Positions 35,242-43,265 of a stretch of 64,000 nt of DNA are shown here, in pieces (the first letter of the stretch is position 1; every line of letters starts with the position of its first letter). The notes under the pieces are model-generated. The model saw nothing but the letters and a program-made list of their open reading frames with translations. It had not been told where the DNA came from and made no database searches. Both the position numbers and the translations under genes were made by a program. The DNA comes from Pseudomonas sp. PSE14 (lineage in GTDB: Bacteria; Pseudomonadota; Gammaproteobacteria; Pseudomonadales; Pseudomonadaceae), in assembly GCF_029203285.1 (NCBI RefSeq), contig NZ_CP115669.1, forward strand, positions 3,348,001-3,412,000. The letters run 5' to 3'.

Positions 35242-36383
35242 CGAAACGCCTGAGCCACGGCATGGGCCTGGACCCGGTGGAGCCCGATTGGCCGGCGCTG
35301 ACCGAAGCGGAAGTCCGCGCGCTGCTCGCTGACTTTCCGGCCGCCGGCGACGAGGCCCGCCTGACCTGGCACAGCCCCCGGCCCTTCTCGGCCGCCGTGC
35401 TGGTGGAGACCGGCAGCGGCCCGCTGTTCGTCAAACGCCACCACCCGAGCGTGCGCACGGCTGAATGGCTGGCGGAGGAGCATGCCTTTTTGGACCACCT
35501 GGCGCGCCGTGGCGCACCGGTCGCCCAGGTGCTGCGCGATGGCCAGGGCCGCCGCGCCATCGAGCGCGACGGCTGGACCTACGAAGTGCACCGCAAGGCC
35601 GAGGGCCTGGACCTGTACCGCGACGCGCTGTCCTGGACGCCGTTCCAGCACAACGCCCATTCCTTCGCCGCCGGCGCCACGCTGGCGAAGCTGCACCGCG
35701 CCGCCGAGGGTTTCGACGCACCGCCCCGCAGCGCCGGCGTGCTGGTCAGCAACCTGAACCTGTTCGGCGCAACGGACCCGCTGGCCGCCATCGAAGCGAC
35801 CTTCCCCCAGGCGCCCGCCCTCGCCGACTACCTGCAGGCGCGCCCGTGGAAGGAAACCCTCAGCGAGCTGCACCTGCCGCTGCAACGCGAACTGCTGCCC
35901 TACCTGCAGCGCCAGCCAGCGCTGTGGACCCACAACGACTGGCACGCCTCGAACCTGCTGTGGAGCGAGGACGGCCCGCAGGCGCAGGTGGTCTCGGTGC
36001 TGGACTTCGGCCTGAGCGACCGCAGCTTCGCGCTGTTCGACCTGGCCACCGCCATCGAACGCAACCTGGTGCCCTGGCTGGAGCTGGACCAGGGCCGCGC
36101 CGCCATCGCCGACCTCGATGCACTGGACTCCCTGCTGCAGGGCTACGCAAGCGTGCGCCCGCTGAGCCGCGACGACCTGCTCGCGCTGGCCGCGCTATTG
36201 CCGCTGGTGCACGCGGATTTCGCGCTGTCGGAAGTCATCTACTTCCACGGCATCCTCGGCTCGGCCGAGAGCGCTTCGCTGGCGTACGACAACTACCTGA
36301 TCGGCCACACCCGCTGGTTCCTCGACAGCGAAGGCCAGCGCCTGCTGAATCACGTTCGCCACCTTGCGGCGAAGGTGAACTGA
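35238..36383 (+). CDS. APH-family small-molecule kinase
   Basis: This 381-residue protein has the aminoglycoside/choline/thiamine-kinase fold. The catalytic loop is HNDWHASNLLW (Asp and Asn) and the metal-binding DFGL motif follows at LDFGLSDRSFALFDLATAIE. It overlaps the upstream gene by four bases (ATGA). Beside a PnuC-type facilitator, which depends on phosphorylation inside the cell to trap its substrate, it is the best candidate for the trapping kinase, such as a thiamine or nucleoside kinase. Substrate assignment is inference from position. Confidence 0.82.
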   Translation: MTKRLSHGMGLDPVEPDWPALTEAEVRALLADFPAAGDEARLTWHSPRPFSAAVLVETGSGPLFVKRHHPSVRTAEWLAEEHAFLDHLARRGAPVAQVLRDGQGRRAIERDGWTYEVHRKAEGLDLYRDALSWTPFQHNAHSFAAGATLAKLHRAAEGFDAPPRSAGVLVSNLNLFGATDPLAAIEATFPQAPALADYLQARPWKETLSELHLPLQRELLPYLQRQPALWTHNDWHASNLLWSEDGPQAQVVSVLDFGLSDRSFALFDLATAIERNLVPWLELDQGRAAIADLDALDSLLQGYASVRPLSRDDLLALAALLPLVHADFALSEVIYFHGILGSAESASLAYDNYLIGHTRWFLDSEGQRLLNHVRHLAAKVN

Positions 36384-36384
36384 G

Positions 36385-37260
36385 ATGAGCGAACCCCTGG
36401 TCACCGCGCACTGGCTGGCTGCCGCGCTGGACGACCCGCGCCTGTGCCTGCTGGATGCCAGCGTCGAACTCGCCGCACCGCAGTTCGATGGCGACTACCG
36501 CGTTGAAAGCGGATACGCCGGCTGGCTCGCCGGGCACATTCGCGGTGCGCGCCATGCCGATCTGCTGGACGATCTGGCCGCTGCCGATGCGCCCTTCAGC
36601 TTCGCCTTGCCGGAGGCGCAATCAGCGCTGGATGCCTTGCAGGGACTGGGTATCCATGACGACTCGCTGATTGTGATCTACGACCGCAGCGACGGTTTCT
36701 GGGCCGCGCGCCTGTGGTGGATGCTGCGCAGCCTGGGCATCGACGCGGCGGTGCTGGATGGCGGCCTGCGCGCCTGGATCGCAGCCGGTTTTTCGCTGGA
36801 AGCAGGCGAATCGCCCGCTGCCCGACGCGGGAAACTGTCGGCCCCGGCGCAGTACCGGAATGGCTTCTGGATCAACCGCCGCGACATTGAACACGTCGTG
36901 GCGGGCGAAGCTGGCGGCACGCTGGTCTGCGCGCTGTCCGCCGCCCTGTTCGATGGCAGCGCCGTCACCCGCTATGCCCGCCGTGGGCACATCCCCGGCA
37001 GCCGCAACCTGCCCGCACGCAGCCTGTTCGACGACGACGGCTGCTACCGGCGCGGCGCGGCACTGCACGAAGCGCTCGCCGGGTTGCGCGAGGCCGAGCC
37101 ACCACTGCTGCTGTACTGCGGCGGCGGCATCTCCGCCGCCGCCCTCGCCCTGGCTTTGACCCTGACGGGGGAAACCCGAGTCGCGATCTACGACGGCTCG
37201 CTGCAGGAGTGGGCCGCAGAGCCTTCCCTGCCATTGACCACCGGAGCAGCTCCGGCCTGA
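36385..37260 (+). CDS. Rhodanese-type sulfurtransferase (two-domain)
   Basis: This 291-residue protein has two rhodanese domains, as in thiosulfate or 3-mercaptopyruvate sulfurtransferases. The first is structural (YDRSDGFWAARLWWMLRSLG); the second carries the catalytic Cys in LLYCGGGISA. The loop CGGGIS resembles the mercaptopyruvate type more than the CRKGVT rhodanese type. It begins one base after the kinase stop. In this operon it could supply sulfur for thiazole or another sulfur-containing product; this is speculation from context. Confidence 0.88.
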   Translation: MSEPLVTAHWLAAALDDPRLCLLDASVELAAPQFDGDYRVESGYAGWLAGHIRGARHADLLDDLAAADAPFSFALPEAQSALDALQGLGIHDDSLIVIYDRSDGFWAARLWWMLRSLGIDAAVLDGGLRAWIAAGFSLEAGESPAARRGKLSAPAQYRNGFWINRRDIEHVVAGEAGGTLVCALSAALFDGSAVTRYARRGHIPGSRNLPARSLFDDDGCYRRGAALHEALAGLREAEPPLLLYCGGGISAAALALALTLTGETRVAIYDGSLQEWAAEPSLPLTTGAAPA

Positions 37261-37372
37261 GACCCCGTCAGCGGGCGATCACGACCAACACCCAAGGCCA
37301 TCCGTTTCGCGCGGGAGGGGCTCGGCCCCGTGCATTCCCGGCGCACGCCCTGGCGATTTTCAGGAGCGTTCC

Positions 37373-39541
37373 ATGCAGTACCTGCCGCGCCCCGCGCGCA
37401 CGCGATTTCCCCTCAGCCTGCTGACCCTGGCCGTGCTGCTGGCCAGCAGTCCCGGCCATGCCGAGGACACCACCCTGGACACCGTCACGGTAACCGGCCA
37501 CGACACCGACAGTTACGCCAGTAACCGCGCCTCGGTCGGTGGCTTCGGCGAGGCGCCGCTGCTGGACACGCCCGCGTCCATCTCGGTGTTCAATCAGGCC
37601 CTGCTCAAGGACCAGCAGGCGCGCCTGCTCAGCGGCGTGCTGAAGAACGACGCCTCCACCGGCGAGGCCTACGCGCCGGTGGGCTATTACGAGAACTTCG
37701 AGATTCGCGGCTATTCGCTCAACGCCGCGAGCAGCTACAAGATCAATGGCCGCACCATCACCGGCGAGCAGAACGTGGCGCTGGAGAACAAGGAGCAGGT
37801 CGAGGTGCTCAAGGGGCTTTCCGGCCTGCAGAGCGGCGTGTCCGAACCGGGCGGCCTGATCAACTACGTCACCAAGCGCCCCCAGGACGTGCGCTCGGTA
37901 ACCCTGGGCACGGACGACGAAGGCGGCCGCTACGTCGCCACCGACGTCGGCGCCTGGCTCGACAGTGAGCAGAGCGTCGGCGTACGGGTGAACCTCGCCC
38001 ACGAGGACCTGCGCTCCTACATCGACCACACCGACGGCAATCGCGACTTCGCCTCGCTGGCGCTGGACTGGAACCTCTCGCCCAACGCCCTCTGGCAGTT
38101 CGACGCCGAATACCAGAACCGCCGCCAGCCCTCGGCGCCGGGCTACCAGTTGCTGGGCGGCACGGAACTGCCCCACGGCATCGATCCCCACGACCGCATC
38201 GGCTACCAGAGCTGGGCCAACCCGGTGCGCATCGAATCGCTGAACCTGAATACGCGCTTCGAGTACCGCTTCGACGACGCCTGGACCGGCACCCTCAGCG
38301 CCTCACGCAGCCGCGTGGTGATCGACGACTACAGTGCCTTCCCCTGGGGCTGCTACGGCGCCCCCAGCTGCGCCGATTCGGCCGTGCCGAACTACTTCAG
38401 CCCGGAAGGCGACTACGACCTCTACGACTTCCGCAGCCCCGACGACACCCGCCGCAACGACGAGCTGGAAGCCGCCCTGCATGGCCAGTTCGCCACCGGC
38501 TGGCTGCGCCACGAGCTGACCCTCGGCACTTCAGCCTTCCGCCGCGTGCTGGACAGCCGCCCGGAACTCAACGAGTGGGTCGGCACCGGCAACATCTACA
38601 CCGGCATCGGCGCCGTGGCGCCTGCCGATGGCGAGCCCGGCCACAGCTATCGCCACCTCGACAGCCGCCAGTACGGCCTGTTCGCCAGCGACCGCCTCAT
38701 CCTCGATGACCAGTGGCAAGTGGTCCTTGGCGGGCGCCAGGTACGCCTGGATGAGCGCACCTTCGACAGCGAAGGCGACACCACCCGGCACACCCGCCGC
38801 TCGGAGTTCCTGCCCAACGGCGCGGTGATCTTCAAGCCGCGCGAGGACATCTCGATCTACGGCAGCTACAGCAAGGGGCTTTCTCTGGGCGGCGAGGCCC
38901 CCTGGTTCGCCAGCAACGCCGGCGACACCCTGGCGCCCACCTCCTCGCGCCAGGTGGAGTTCGGCATCAAGCAGGAGCTGGCCGGCTTCGACTGGAGCGC
39001 CGCGCTGTTCCAGATCCACCAGGCGTACCAGTTCGCCCGGCCCAACGGCGACGGCACCTTTACCTACGTGCAGCAGGGCCAACAGAAGAACAGCGGGCTG
39101 GAGTTGTCGGCCAGTGGCCGGGTAACCTCCGCGCTGCAATTGAGCGGCAGCCTCGCGGCGATCCGTTCGCGGGTGGTGAACAGCGGCACGGACGACTACG
39201 AAGGCCACCAGGCGATCAATGTCCCGCGTCTGCGCGCCAGCCTGCAGGCCGACTACGCTCTGGCCGGCGTGCCGGGGCTCTCGCTGCTCGGCGCGGCGCG
39301 CTACAGCGGCGCCAAGTACGCCGACCGCGACGGCGCGGTGGAGGTTGGCGGCTACACCCTGTATGACGCCGGCGCGCGCTTCAGCACGCAGATCGGGGGC
39401 TACCCGACCGTGTTGCGGCTGAGCGTCGACAACCTGTTCGACAAGCGCTACTGGCGCGATGTCGGTGAATATTTCGGCGACGGCTACCTGTTCCAGGGGG
39501 CGCCACGCACGGCTCGTCTGACGGCGAGCGTCAACTTCTGA
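37373..39541 (+). CDS. TonB-dependent outer-membrane receptor
   Basis: This 722-residue receptor has a signal peptide (about 1-30, LSLLTLAVLLASSPGHA), a plug with TVTVTGHDTDSY and LKGLSGLQSGVSEPGGLINY, and a 22-stranded barrel ending in the usual Phe (LTASVNF). Its form is that of siderophore/vitamin receptors (FhuA-like plug). The gene neighbours, PnuC and a kinase, argue for a small vitamin-like cargo rather than iron. CAGGAG precedes the ATG by 6-8 bases. It lies 112 bases after the rhodanese and 12 before pnuC. Confidence 0.9.
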   Translation: MQYLPRPARTRFPLSLLTLAVLLASSPGHAEDTTLDTVTVTGHDTDSYASNRASVGGFGEAPLLDTPASISVFNQALLKDQQARLLSGVLKNDASTGEAYAPVGYYENFEIRGYSLNAASSYKINGRTITGEQNVALENKEQVEVLKGLSGLQSGVSEPGGLINYVTKRPQDVRSVTLGTDDEGGRYVATDVGAWLDSEQSVGVRVNLAHEDLRSYIDHTDGNRDFASLALDWNLSPNALWQFDAEYQNRRQPSAPGYQLLGGTELPHGIDPHDRIGYQSWANPVRIESLNLNTRFEYRFDDAWTGTLSASRSRVVIDDYSAFPWGCYGAPSCADSAVPNYFSPEGDYDLYDFRSPDDTRRNDELEAALHGQFATGWLRHELTLGTSAFRRVLDSRPELNEWVGTGNIYTGIGAVAPADGEPGHSYRHLDSRQYGLFASDRLILDDQWQVVLGGRQVRLDERTFDSEGDTTRHTRRSEFLPNGAVIFKPREDISIYGSYSKGLSLGGEAPWFASNAGDTLAPTSSRQVEFGIKQELAGFDWSAALFQIHQAYQFARPNGDGTFTYVQQGQQKNSGLELSASGRVTSALQLSGSLAAIRSRVVNSGTDDYEGHQAINVPRLRASLQADYALAGVPGLSLLGAARYSGAKYADRDGAVEVGGYTLYDAGARFSTQIGGYPTVLRLSVDNLFDKRYWRDVGEYFGDGYLFQGAPRTARLTASVNF

Positions 39542-39553
39542 GGTAAGCGCAAC

Positions 39554-40138
39554 ATGTCTGCTCTGGAAATCATCGCGGTGATCGTCAACGTGCTCGGCGT
39601 CTGGCTCACCGCCCGGCGCATCCGCTGGTGCTGGCCGGTGAACGTGGTGGCGGTGCTGCTCTACGCGTGGATCTTCTTCAGCGTGAAGCTCTACTCCGAC
39701 ATGCTCCTGCAACTGGTTTTCGTGGTGCTGCAGTTCTACGGCTGGTGGCAATGGAGCCAGGGCGGCAGCGACCACGGCAAGGTGCGCGTGGAACGCCTGC
39801 CCTTCTCTACCGCCGTCTCCAGCTGCCTGGCCGGCGCCGTCGGCGCCCTCGCCCTGGGCTGGGCAATGCACACCCACACCGACGCCGCCCTGCCCTGGCT
39901 GGACGCCGCGCTGACCACCTTCAGCCTGGTGGCGAGCTTCTGGGCCGCGCGCAAGTACGTCGCCAGCTGGTGGCTGTGGATCATCCTCGACGTGATCTAC
40001 ACCGGGGTGTTCCTCTACAAGGCGCTGTACCTCACTGCCGGGCTCTACGCCGGCTTCGTGGTGCTGGCGATCTACGGCCTGCTGGCCTGGCAGCGCGAAC
40101 TGCGCGATGAGCAGCCGGCGCTGGCCACCGGCAACTGA
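39554..40138 (+). CDS. pnuC: PnuC-family vitamin transporter
   Basis: This 194-residue membrane protein has about seven hydrophobic segments. The family's aromatic signature is visible in FFSVKLYSDMLLQ and LQFYGWWQWS, and again in the second half as WLWIILDVIYTGVFLYK. PnuC carries nicotinamide riboside; close relatives PnuT and PnuX carry thiamine and riboflavin. TonB receptor plus PnuT pairings are known for thiamine, so PnuT is a real option here. No nadR or riboflavin gene is near. A regulator follows 8 bases later. Confidence 0.88.
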   Translation: MSALEIIAVIVNVLGVWLTARRIRWCWPVNVVAVLLYAWIFFSVKLYSDMLLQLVFVVLQFYGWWQWSQGGSDHGKVRVERLPFSTAVSSCLAGAVGALALGWAMHTHTDAALPWLDAALTTFSLVASFWAARKYVASWWLWIILDVIYTGVFLYKALYLTAGLYAGFVVLAIYGLLAWQRELRDEQPALATGN

Positions 40139-40146
40139 GGGCCGCC

Positions 40147-40884
40147 ATGCTCTACCAGGCCATTCCACCGCACTACGCGCGCATCCGCGACCAGCTGGCC
40201 GCGGACATCGCCCAGAAGCGCTTCCTCGCCGGGCAGAAACTGCCGCCCGAGCGCGACCTCGCCGAGCGCTTCGAGTGCACCCGCGTCACCCTGCGCCAGG
40301 CCCTGCAGCAACTGGAAACCGAGGGGCTGATCTACCGCGAGAACCGCCGCGGCTGGTACCTCAGCCCGCCGCGCATCGACTATGACCCGACGCGGCTGGT
40401 CAGCTTCATGGACTACGTGCGCCAGCAGGGCCGCGAGCCACTCACCGAATGCCTGAGCGCCGAGCGCCGCCGCGCCGGCGCCTGGCTGGCCGCGCGGATG
40501 AACCTGCCCTCGCCGGACGAACCCGTGTTCTGCCTGCAGCGCCGCCGGCTGATCGACGGCCGCCCGGTGCTGGTGGAGATCAACACCCTGCTCGCCAGCT
40601 GGTGCCCGGACCTGCTCGACGCACGCCTGGATCGTTCGCTGACCAGCGTGCTGCGCGAGCGCTTCGGCAAGGTGCAGACGCGCTGCACGCTGAACCTGCG
40701 GCTGGGTACGGTGAGCGACGACCACGCCGAGCTGCTGCAACTGGCCTCCGGCGCCAGCAACCTGGTGCTGGAACGGCTGAACTATGCCGAGGACGGCCTG
40801 CTGGTGGAGTTCGACCAGGAATTCTGGCGGCCGGACGCAGTATCCGTGGCCGTGCAGGCGGATTTCCCGTCGCGGCCGTTATAG
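40147..40884 (+). CDS. GntR-family (HutC/UTRA) transcriptional regulator
   Basis: This 245-residue protein has a GntR helix-turn-helix at about residues 8-75 (YARIRDQLAADIAQKRFLAG, CTRVTLRQALQQLETEGL) followed by a UTRA ligand domain. The subfamily usually binds GT-N-TA-N-AC palindromes, and such a site lies at 34242 before the first gene of this operon. It therefore probably represses the operon and responds to the imported compound or its phosphate. It is 8 bases after pnuC. Confidence 0.9.
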   Translation: MLYQAIPPHYARIRDQLAADIAQKRFLAGQKLPPERDLAERFECTRVTLRQALQQLETEGLIYRENRRGWYLSPPRIDYDPTRLVSFMDYVRQQGREPLTECLSAERRRAGAWLAARMNLPSPDEPVFCLQRRRLIDGRPVLVEINTLLASWCPDLLDARLDRSLTSVLRERFGKVQTRCTLNLRLGTVSDDHAELLQLASGASNLVLERLNYAEDGLLVEFDQEFWRPDAVSVAVQADFPSRPL

Positions 40885-40998
40885 CCAAACAAGTTATTAA
40901 TAAATGCTAATTCAGTATTTCTGGTTCTAACAGGTTCGCGGCTAGGCTAGCTCCAACTTCACCGCAACCGGCTTGACTGCAAGCCTTCTGGAGCCGCC

Positions 40999-41160
40999 AT
41001 GGACCGCACCGACAACGTCATCGACCTCGCCCGCCACCGCACGCGCCGTCAGGCCCGCCGCCAGGCCGAGCTGATGTGGATGCTGTACGCGCAGCGCGCC
41101 GGCTACGACGCCTTCCAGATCGTCCAGCAGAGCCGCGACAGCGGCCGCCGCGAGGCCTGA
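40999..41160 (+). CDS. Small arginine-rich protein upstream of the XRE-cupin regulator
   Basis: This 53-residue open frame has CTGGAG 6-9 bases before its ATG and ends three bases before the next gene, so the two look cotranslated. It reads MDRTDNVIDLARHRTRRQAR, then RQAELMWMLYAQRAGYDAFQ and a basic tail. I do not recognise a family. It could be a small partner or leader of the regulator. Confidence 0.65.
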   Translation: MDRTDNVIDLARHRTRRQARRQAELMWMLYAQRAGYDAFQIVQQSRDSGRREA

Positions 41161-41163
41161 GCC

Positions 41164-41793
41164 ATGGGCCTGCCGCTCGCCACCGAGCTGCCCGCCGTGG
41201 CCTTCGACGCCACCCCCGGCGCATCCGAAGACCCCATCGGCGAACGGGTCGCCAGCAACCTGCTGCGCCTGCGCGCCAAGCGCAACCTTTCCCTCGATGG
41301 CCTCGCCCGTCTTTCCGGCGTGAGCCGGACCATGCTTGCGCAGATCGAGTCCGGCCGCAGCGTTCCGTCGATCAAGGTGCTGTGCAAGATCGCCCAGGGC
41401 CTGAAAGTCTCGGTCGCTGCCTTCCTCGACGACCGCGCCTTCGAAGGCGTGGCCGTGCTGCCGGCTCGGGAGAGCAAACGCCTGGTCAGCGGCGACGGCG
41501 CCTTCGTCAGCCGCGCGCTGTTCCCCTTCGACGTCTCGCGCCAGGTGGAATTCTACGAGCTGCGCCTGCAGGGCCTGGCCATCGAGCAATCCACCGGCCA
41601 CGCGCCGGGCACCCAGGAAAACCTGGTGGTCGCCCAGGGCGTGCTCGAGATCAGCGTCAACGAGGAACGCTTCCTCCTCGGCACCGGCGACTCCATCCTG
41701 TTCTTCGCCGACCAGCCGCACAGCTACCGTAACCCCGCCGACAGCGACGCGGTCGCCTACCTCGTCACCACCTACGCCGAACGGCTGGACTGA
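41164..41793 (+). CDS. XRE-family regulator with C-terminal cupin domain
   Basis: This 209-residue protein has a Cro/CI helix-turn-helix at about residues 28-85 (VASNLLRLRAKRNLSLDGLA, LSGVSRTMLAQIESGRSVPS) and a cupin sensor domain (about 120-205, GTQENLVVAQGVLEI ... GDSILFFADQPHSYRNP). Such regulators often control catabolic or transport genes and bind a small ligand in the cupin. A bidirectional terminator follows. Targets are unknown; the convergent methionine-rich gene does not share its promoter. Confidence 0.92.
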   Translation: MGLPLATELPAVAFDATPGASEDPIGERVASNLLRLRAKRNLSLDGLARLSGVSRTMLAQIESGRSVPSIKVLCKIAQGLKVSVAAFLDDRAFEGVAVLPARESKRLVSGDGAFVSRALFPFDVSRQVEFYELRLQGLAIEQSTGHAPGTQENLVVAQGVLEISVNEERFLLGTGDSILFFADQPHSYRNPADSDAVAYLVTTYAERLD

Positions 41794-41812
41794 TTCCAAC
41801 CGTCAAAAAGCC

Positions 41813-41845
41813 AAAGGCCCGGAGGGTTTCCCCACCGGGCCTTTT
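41813..41845. terminator. Bidirectional terminator between XRE-cupin gene and Met-rich gene
   Basis: AAAGGCCCGG and CCGGGCCTTTT arms close over AGGGTTTCCCCA. Runs of A lie left and T right, so it can end both the regulator (plus) and the methionine-rich gene (minus). Confidence 0.9.
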
Positions 41846-41863
41846 CATTTCAGTGCGCCGCTA

Positions 41864-42370
41864 TCAGCAGGTGCAGCACATAATCGGCATGCCGTTGCAG
41901 CTCATCATCATCGGCATGCCGCACTCCATCATCTTGTTCATCAGCATGCAGCAGTTCTTGAACATCTCCATGTTCATGCCCTGCATCGGCATCATCTTGC
42001 ACATCATCATGTCGCCCTGCATGGAGCACTCCATCATGCACTTCATGCTCGGCATGCCCATGTTCATGCCCATCATCGGCATGGACATCATCGGGTTCAT
42101 CATCGGCATCATGGCCATGGCGGACTGGGACATGCCCATCATCATCATGTTGCCGCAGTGCATCATCATCGGCATGCCGCAGTTCATCATCATCGCCATC
42201 ATCTCGGCGCTGTTGCGGAACATGGCCATTTCCATGCCCATGGCCGGCTTCATCTTGCACATCATGCCGTCGTCGAGCATCTCGCATTCCATGGTCGCCA
42301 TCATCATCGGCATGCCCATCATCGGCATCATGGCATTGGTGTTCATCGGCATCTGCATGGCGTTCATCAT
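41864..42370 (-). CDS. Methionine- and cysteine-rich two-repeat protein
   Basis: The 168 residues contain 72 Met (43%) and 14 Cys. Residues 27-73 align without a gap to 113-159 (offset 86), 28 of 47 identical. Shared positions include MEC, MMCKM, P, GM-M-MF-[RK]N and CGMPMMM-C. The tail is MCCTC. There is no signal peptide or continuous hydrophobic segment of the usual membrane kind. An AGGGAG ribosome site lies 7-8 bases upstream of the ATG, and a terminator follows the stop, so the gene is real despite low complexity. Met and Cys in this density suggest copper(I) or other soft-metal binding, or scavenging of oxidants; both are inference. I do not recognise a named family. Confidence 0.85.
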   Translation of the reverse strand: MMNAMQMPMNTNAMMPMMGMPMMMATMECEMLDDGMMCKMKPAMGMEMAMFRNSAEMMAMMMNCGMPMMMHCGNMMMMGMSQSAMAMMPMMNPMMSMPMMGMNMGMPSMKCMMECSMQGDMMMCKMMPMQGMNMEMFKNCCMLMNKMMECGMPMMMSCNGMPIMCCTC

Positions 42371-42806
42371 GGTGGAGCTCCCTGAATCGATAGAGTTGAG
42401 TGACTGCGAATGGGGCCGATTCTAGGAATGCGCAGCGGCGGAACAAGATGGCGAGGGAGCGGCGGGTTTCGCTGCATCAACTCGCGATTCTGTCTCGATG
42501 ATGCCGGGGATGTTCGTTATGGTTTCATTTTCGTCGCGATAACGAATTCCAACACTTCAAGAGCGATCTTTTCGGCGACATGGATATCTCATCCAGTACT
42601 TAGCAAAGAACCGTAGTGAATATTGAATCTAACCAACTCGCAAAAACTTCGTAGCTGGCCATAACCCACGGCCTAGAGCGCTTCGATGCACATTCCATGA
42701 ATGCAAAATCAGGCATATGAGAATGCGTTTTTAATATTTAATGAAATAACAGGCGACCTTCTATAGTGGCGGTTTGGTTCAACTGTCATCACCGCAAGGA
42801 AGTCCC
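42371..42806. other. AT-rich divergent control region
   Basis: These 436 bases separate the methionine-rich gene from the lipoprotein gene. An inverted repeat TTCGTTAT...ATAACGAA spans 42513-42546. A possible -10 box TATAGT lies at 42762-42767 for the plus-strand gene, after the A/T-rich TTTTTAATATT at 42728. I see no copper (CueR-like) operator and no supported gene. Confidence 0.45.
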
Positions 42807-43265
42807 ATGTTCCGCCATCTGCTCGCCGCCAGCCTCGCCCTGGCGCTGTTCGGCTGCGCCACCCCGCCCGCCCCTTCCGTTCATACCACCAACCCTTCCA
42901 GTTCGACCCTGCAGGGCGACCCGACCCGGCCGGCGCAGGCGCAGTGGCTGCGTACCGAGCTGTACTTCGCGCTGGGCCAGGAGGACGGCAAGGACAGGAT
43001 CAGCGAACAGCGCTGGCGGCAGTTCCTCGACCAGGAAGTGACGCCGCGCTTCCCGGACGGTTTCACCGCCTACGACGCCTACGGCCAGTGGCGTGACCAC
43101 GGCGCGCCGGCGCCGGAACGGCTGAGCACCAAGGTGATCGTGATCCTGCATGAAGACAGCGCCGCGCACGACAAGGACATCGAGGCCATTCGCCTGGCGT
43201 GGAAGCGCATCACCGGCGACCTCTCCGTGCTGCGGCTGTCGCAACCGGCGCAGGTGTCGTTCTGA
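42807..43265 (+). CDS. DUF3574 lipoprotein
   Basis: This 152-residue protein has a lipoprotein signal (MFRHLLAASLALALFGC), with Cys at residue 17 as the lipid site followed by Ala, which favours the outer membrane. The DUF3574 domain (LRTELYFALGQEDG, FLDQEVTPRFPDGFTAYDAY, GQWRDHG, KVIVILHED) has unknown function. The ATG at 42807 has AAGGAAG upstream. It overlaps speE by one base. A paralogue lies on the other strand at 44110-44562. Confidence 0.88.
   Translation: MFRHLLAASLALALFGCATPPAPSVHTTNPSSSTLQGDPTRPAQAQWLRTELYFALGQEDGKDRISEQRWRQFLDQEVTPRFPDGFTAYDAYGQWRDHGAPAPERLSTKVIVILHEDSAAHDKDIEAIRLAWKRITGDLSVLRLSQPAQVSF

Noticed and set aside
41853..42425. Plus-strand open frame (190 codons, rich in Ile, Met, His) opposite the methionine-rich gene
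   Set aside because: It is the reverse reading of the same ATG/CAT-rich repeats and lacks a ribosome site; it also starts inside the terminator region. The minus-strand frame has AGGGAG, a proper stop and conserved repeats.
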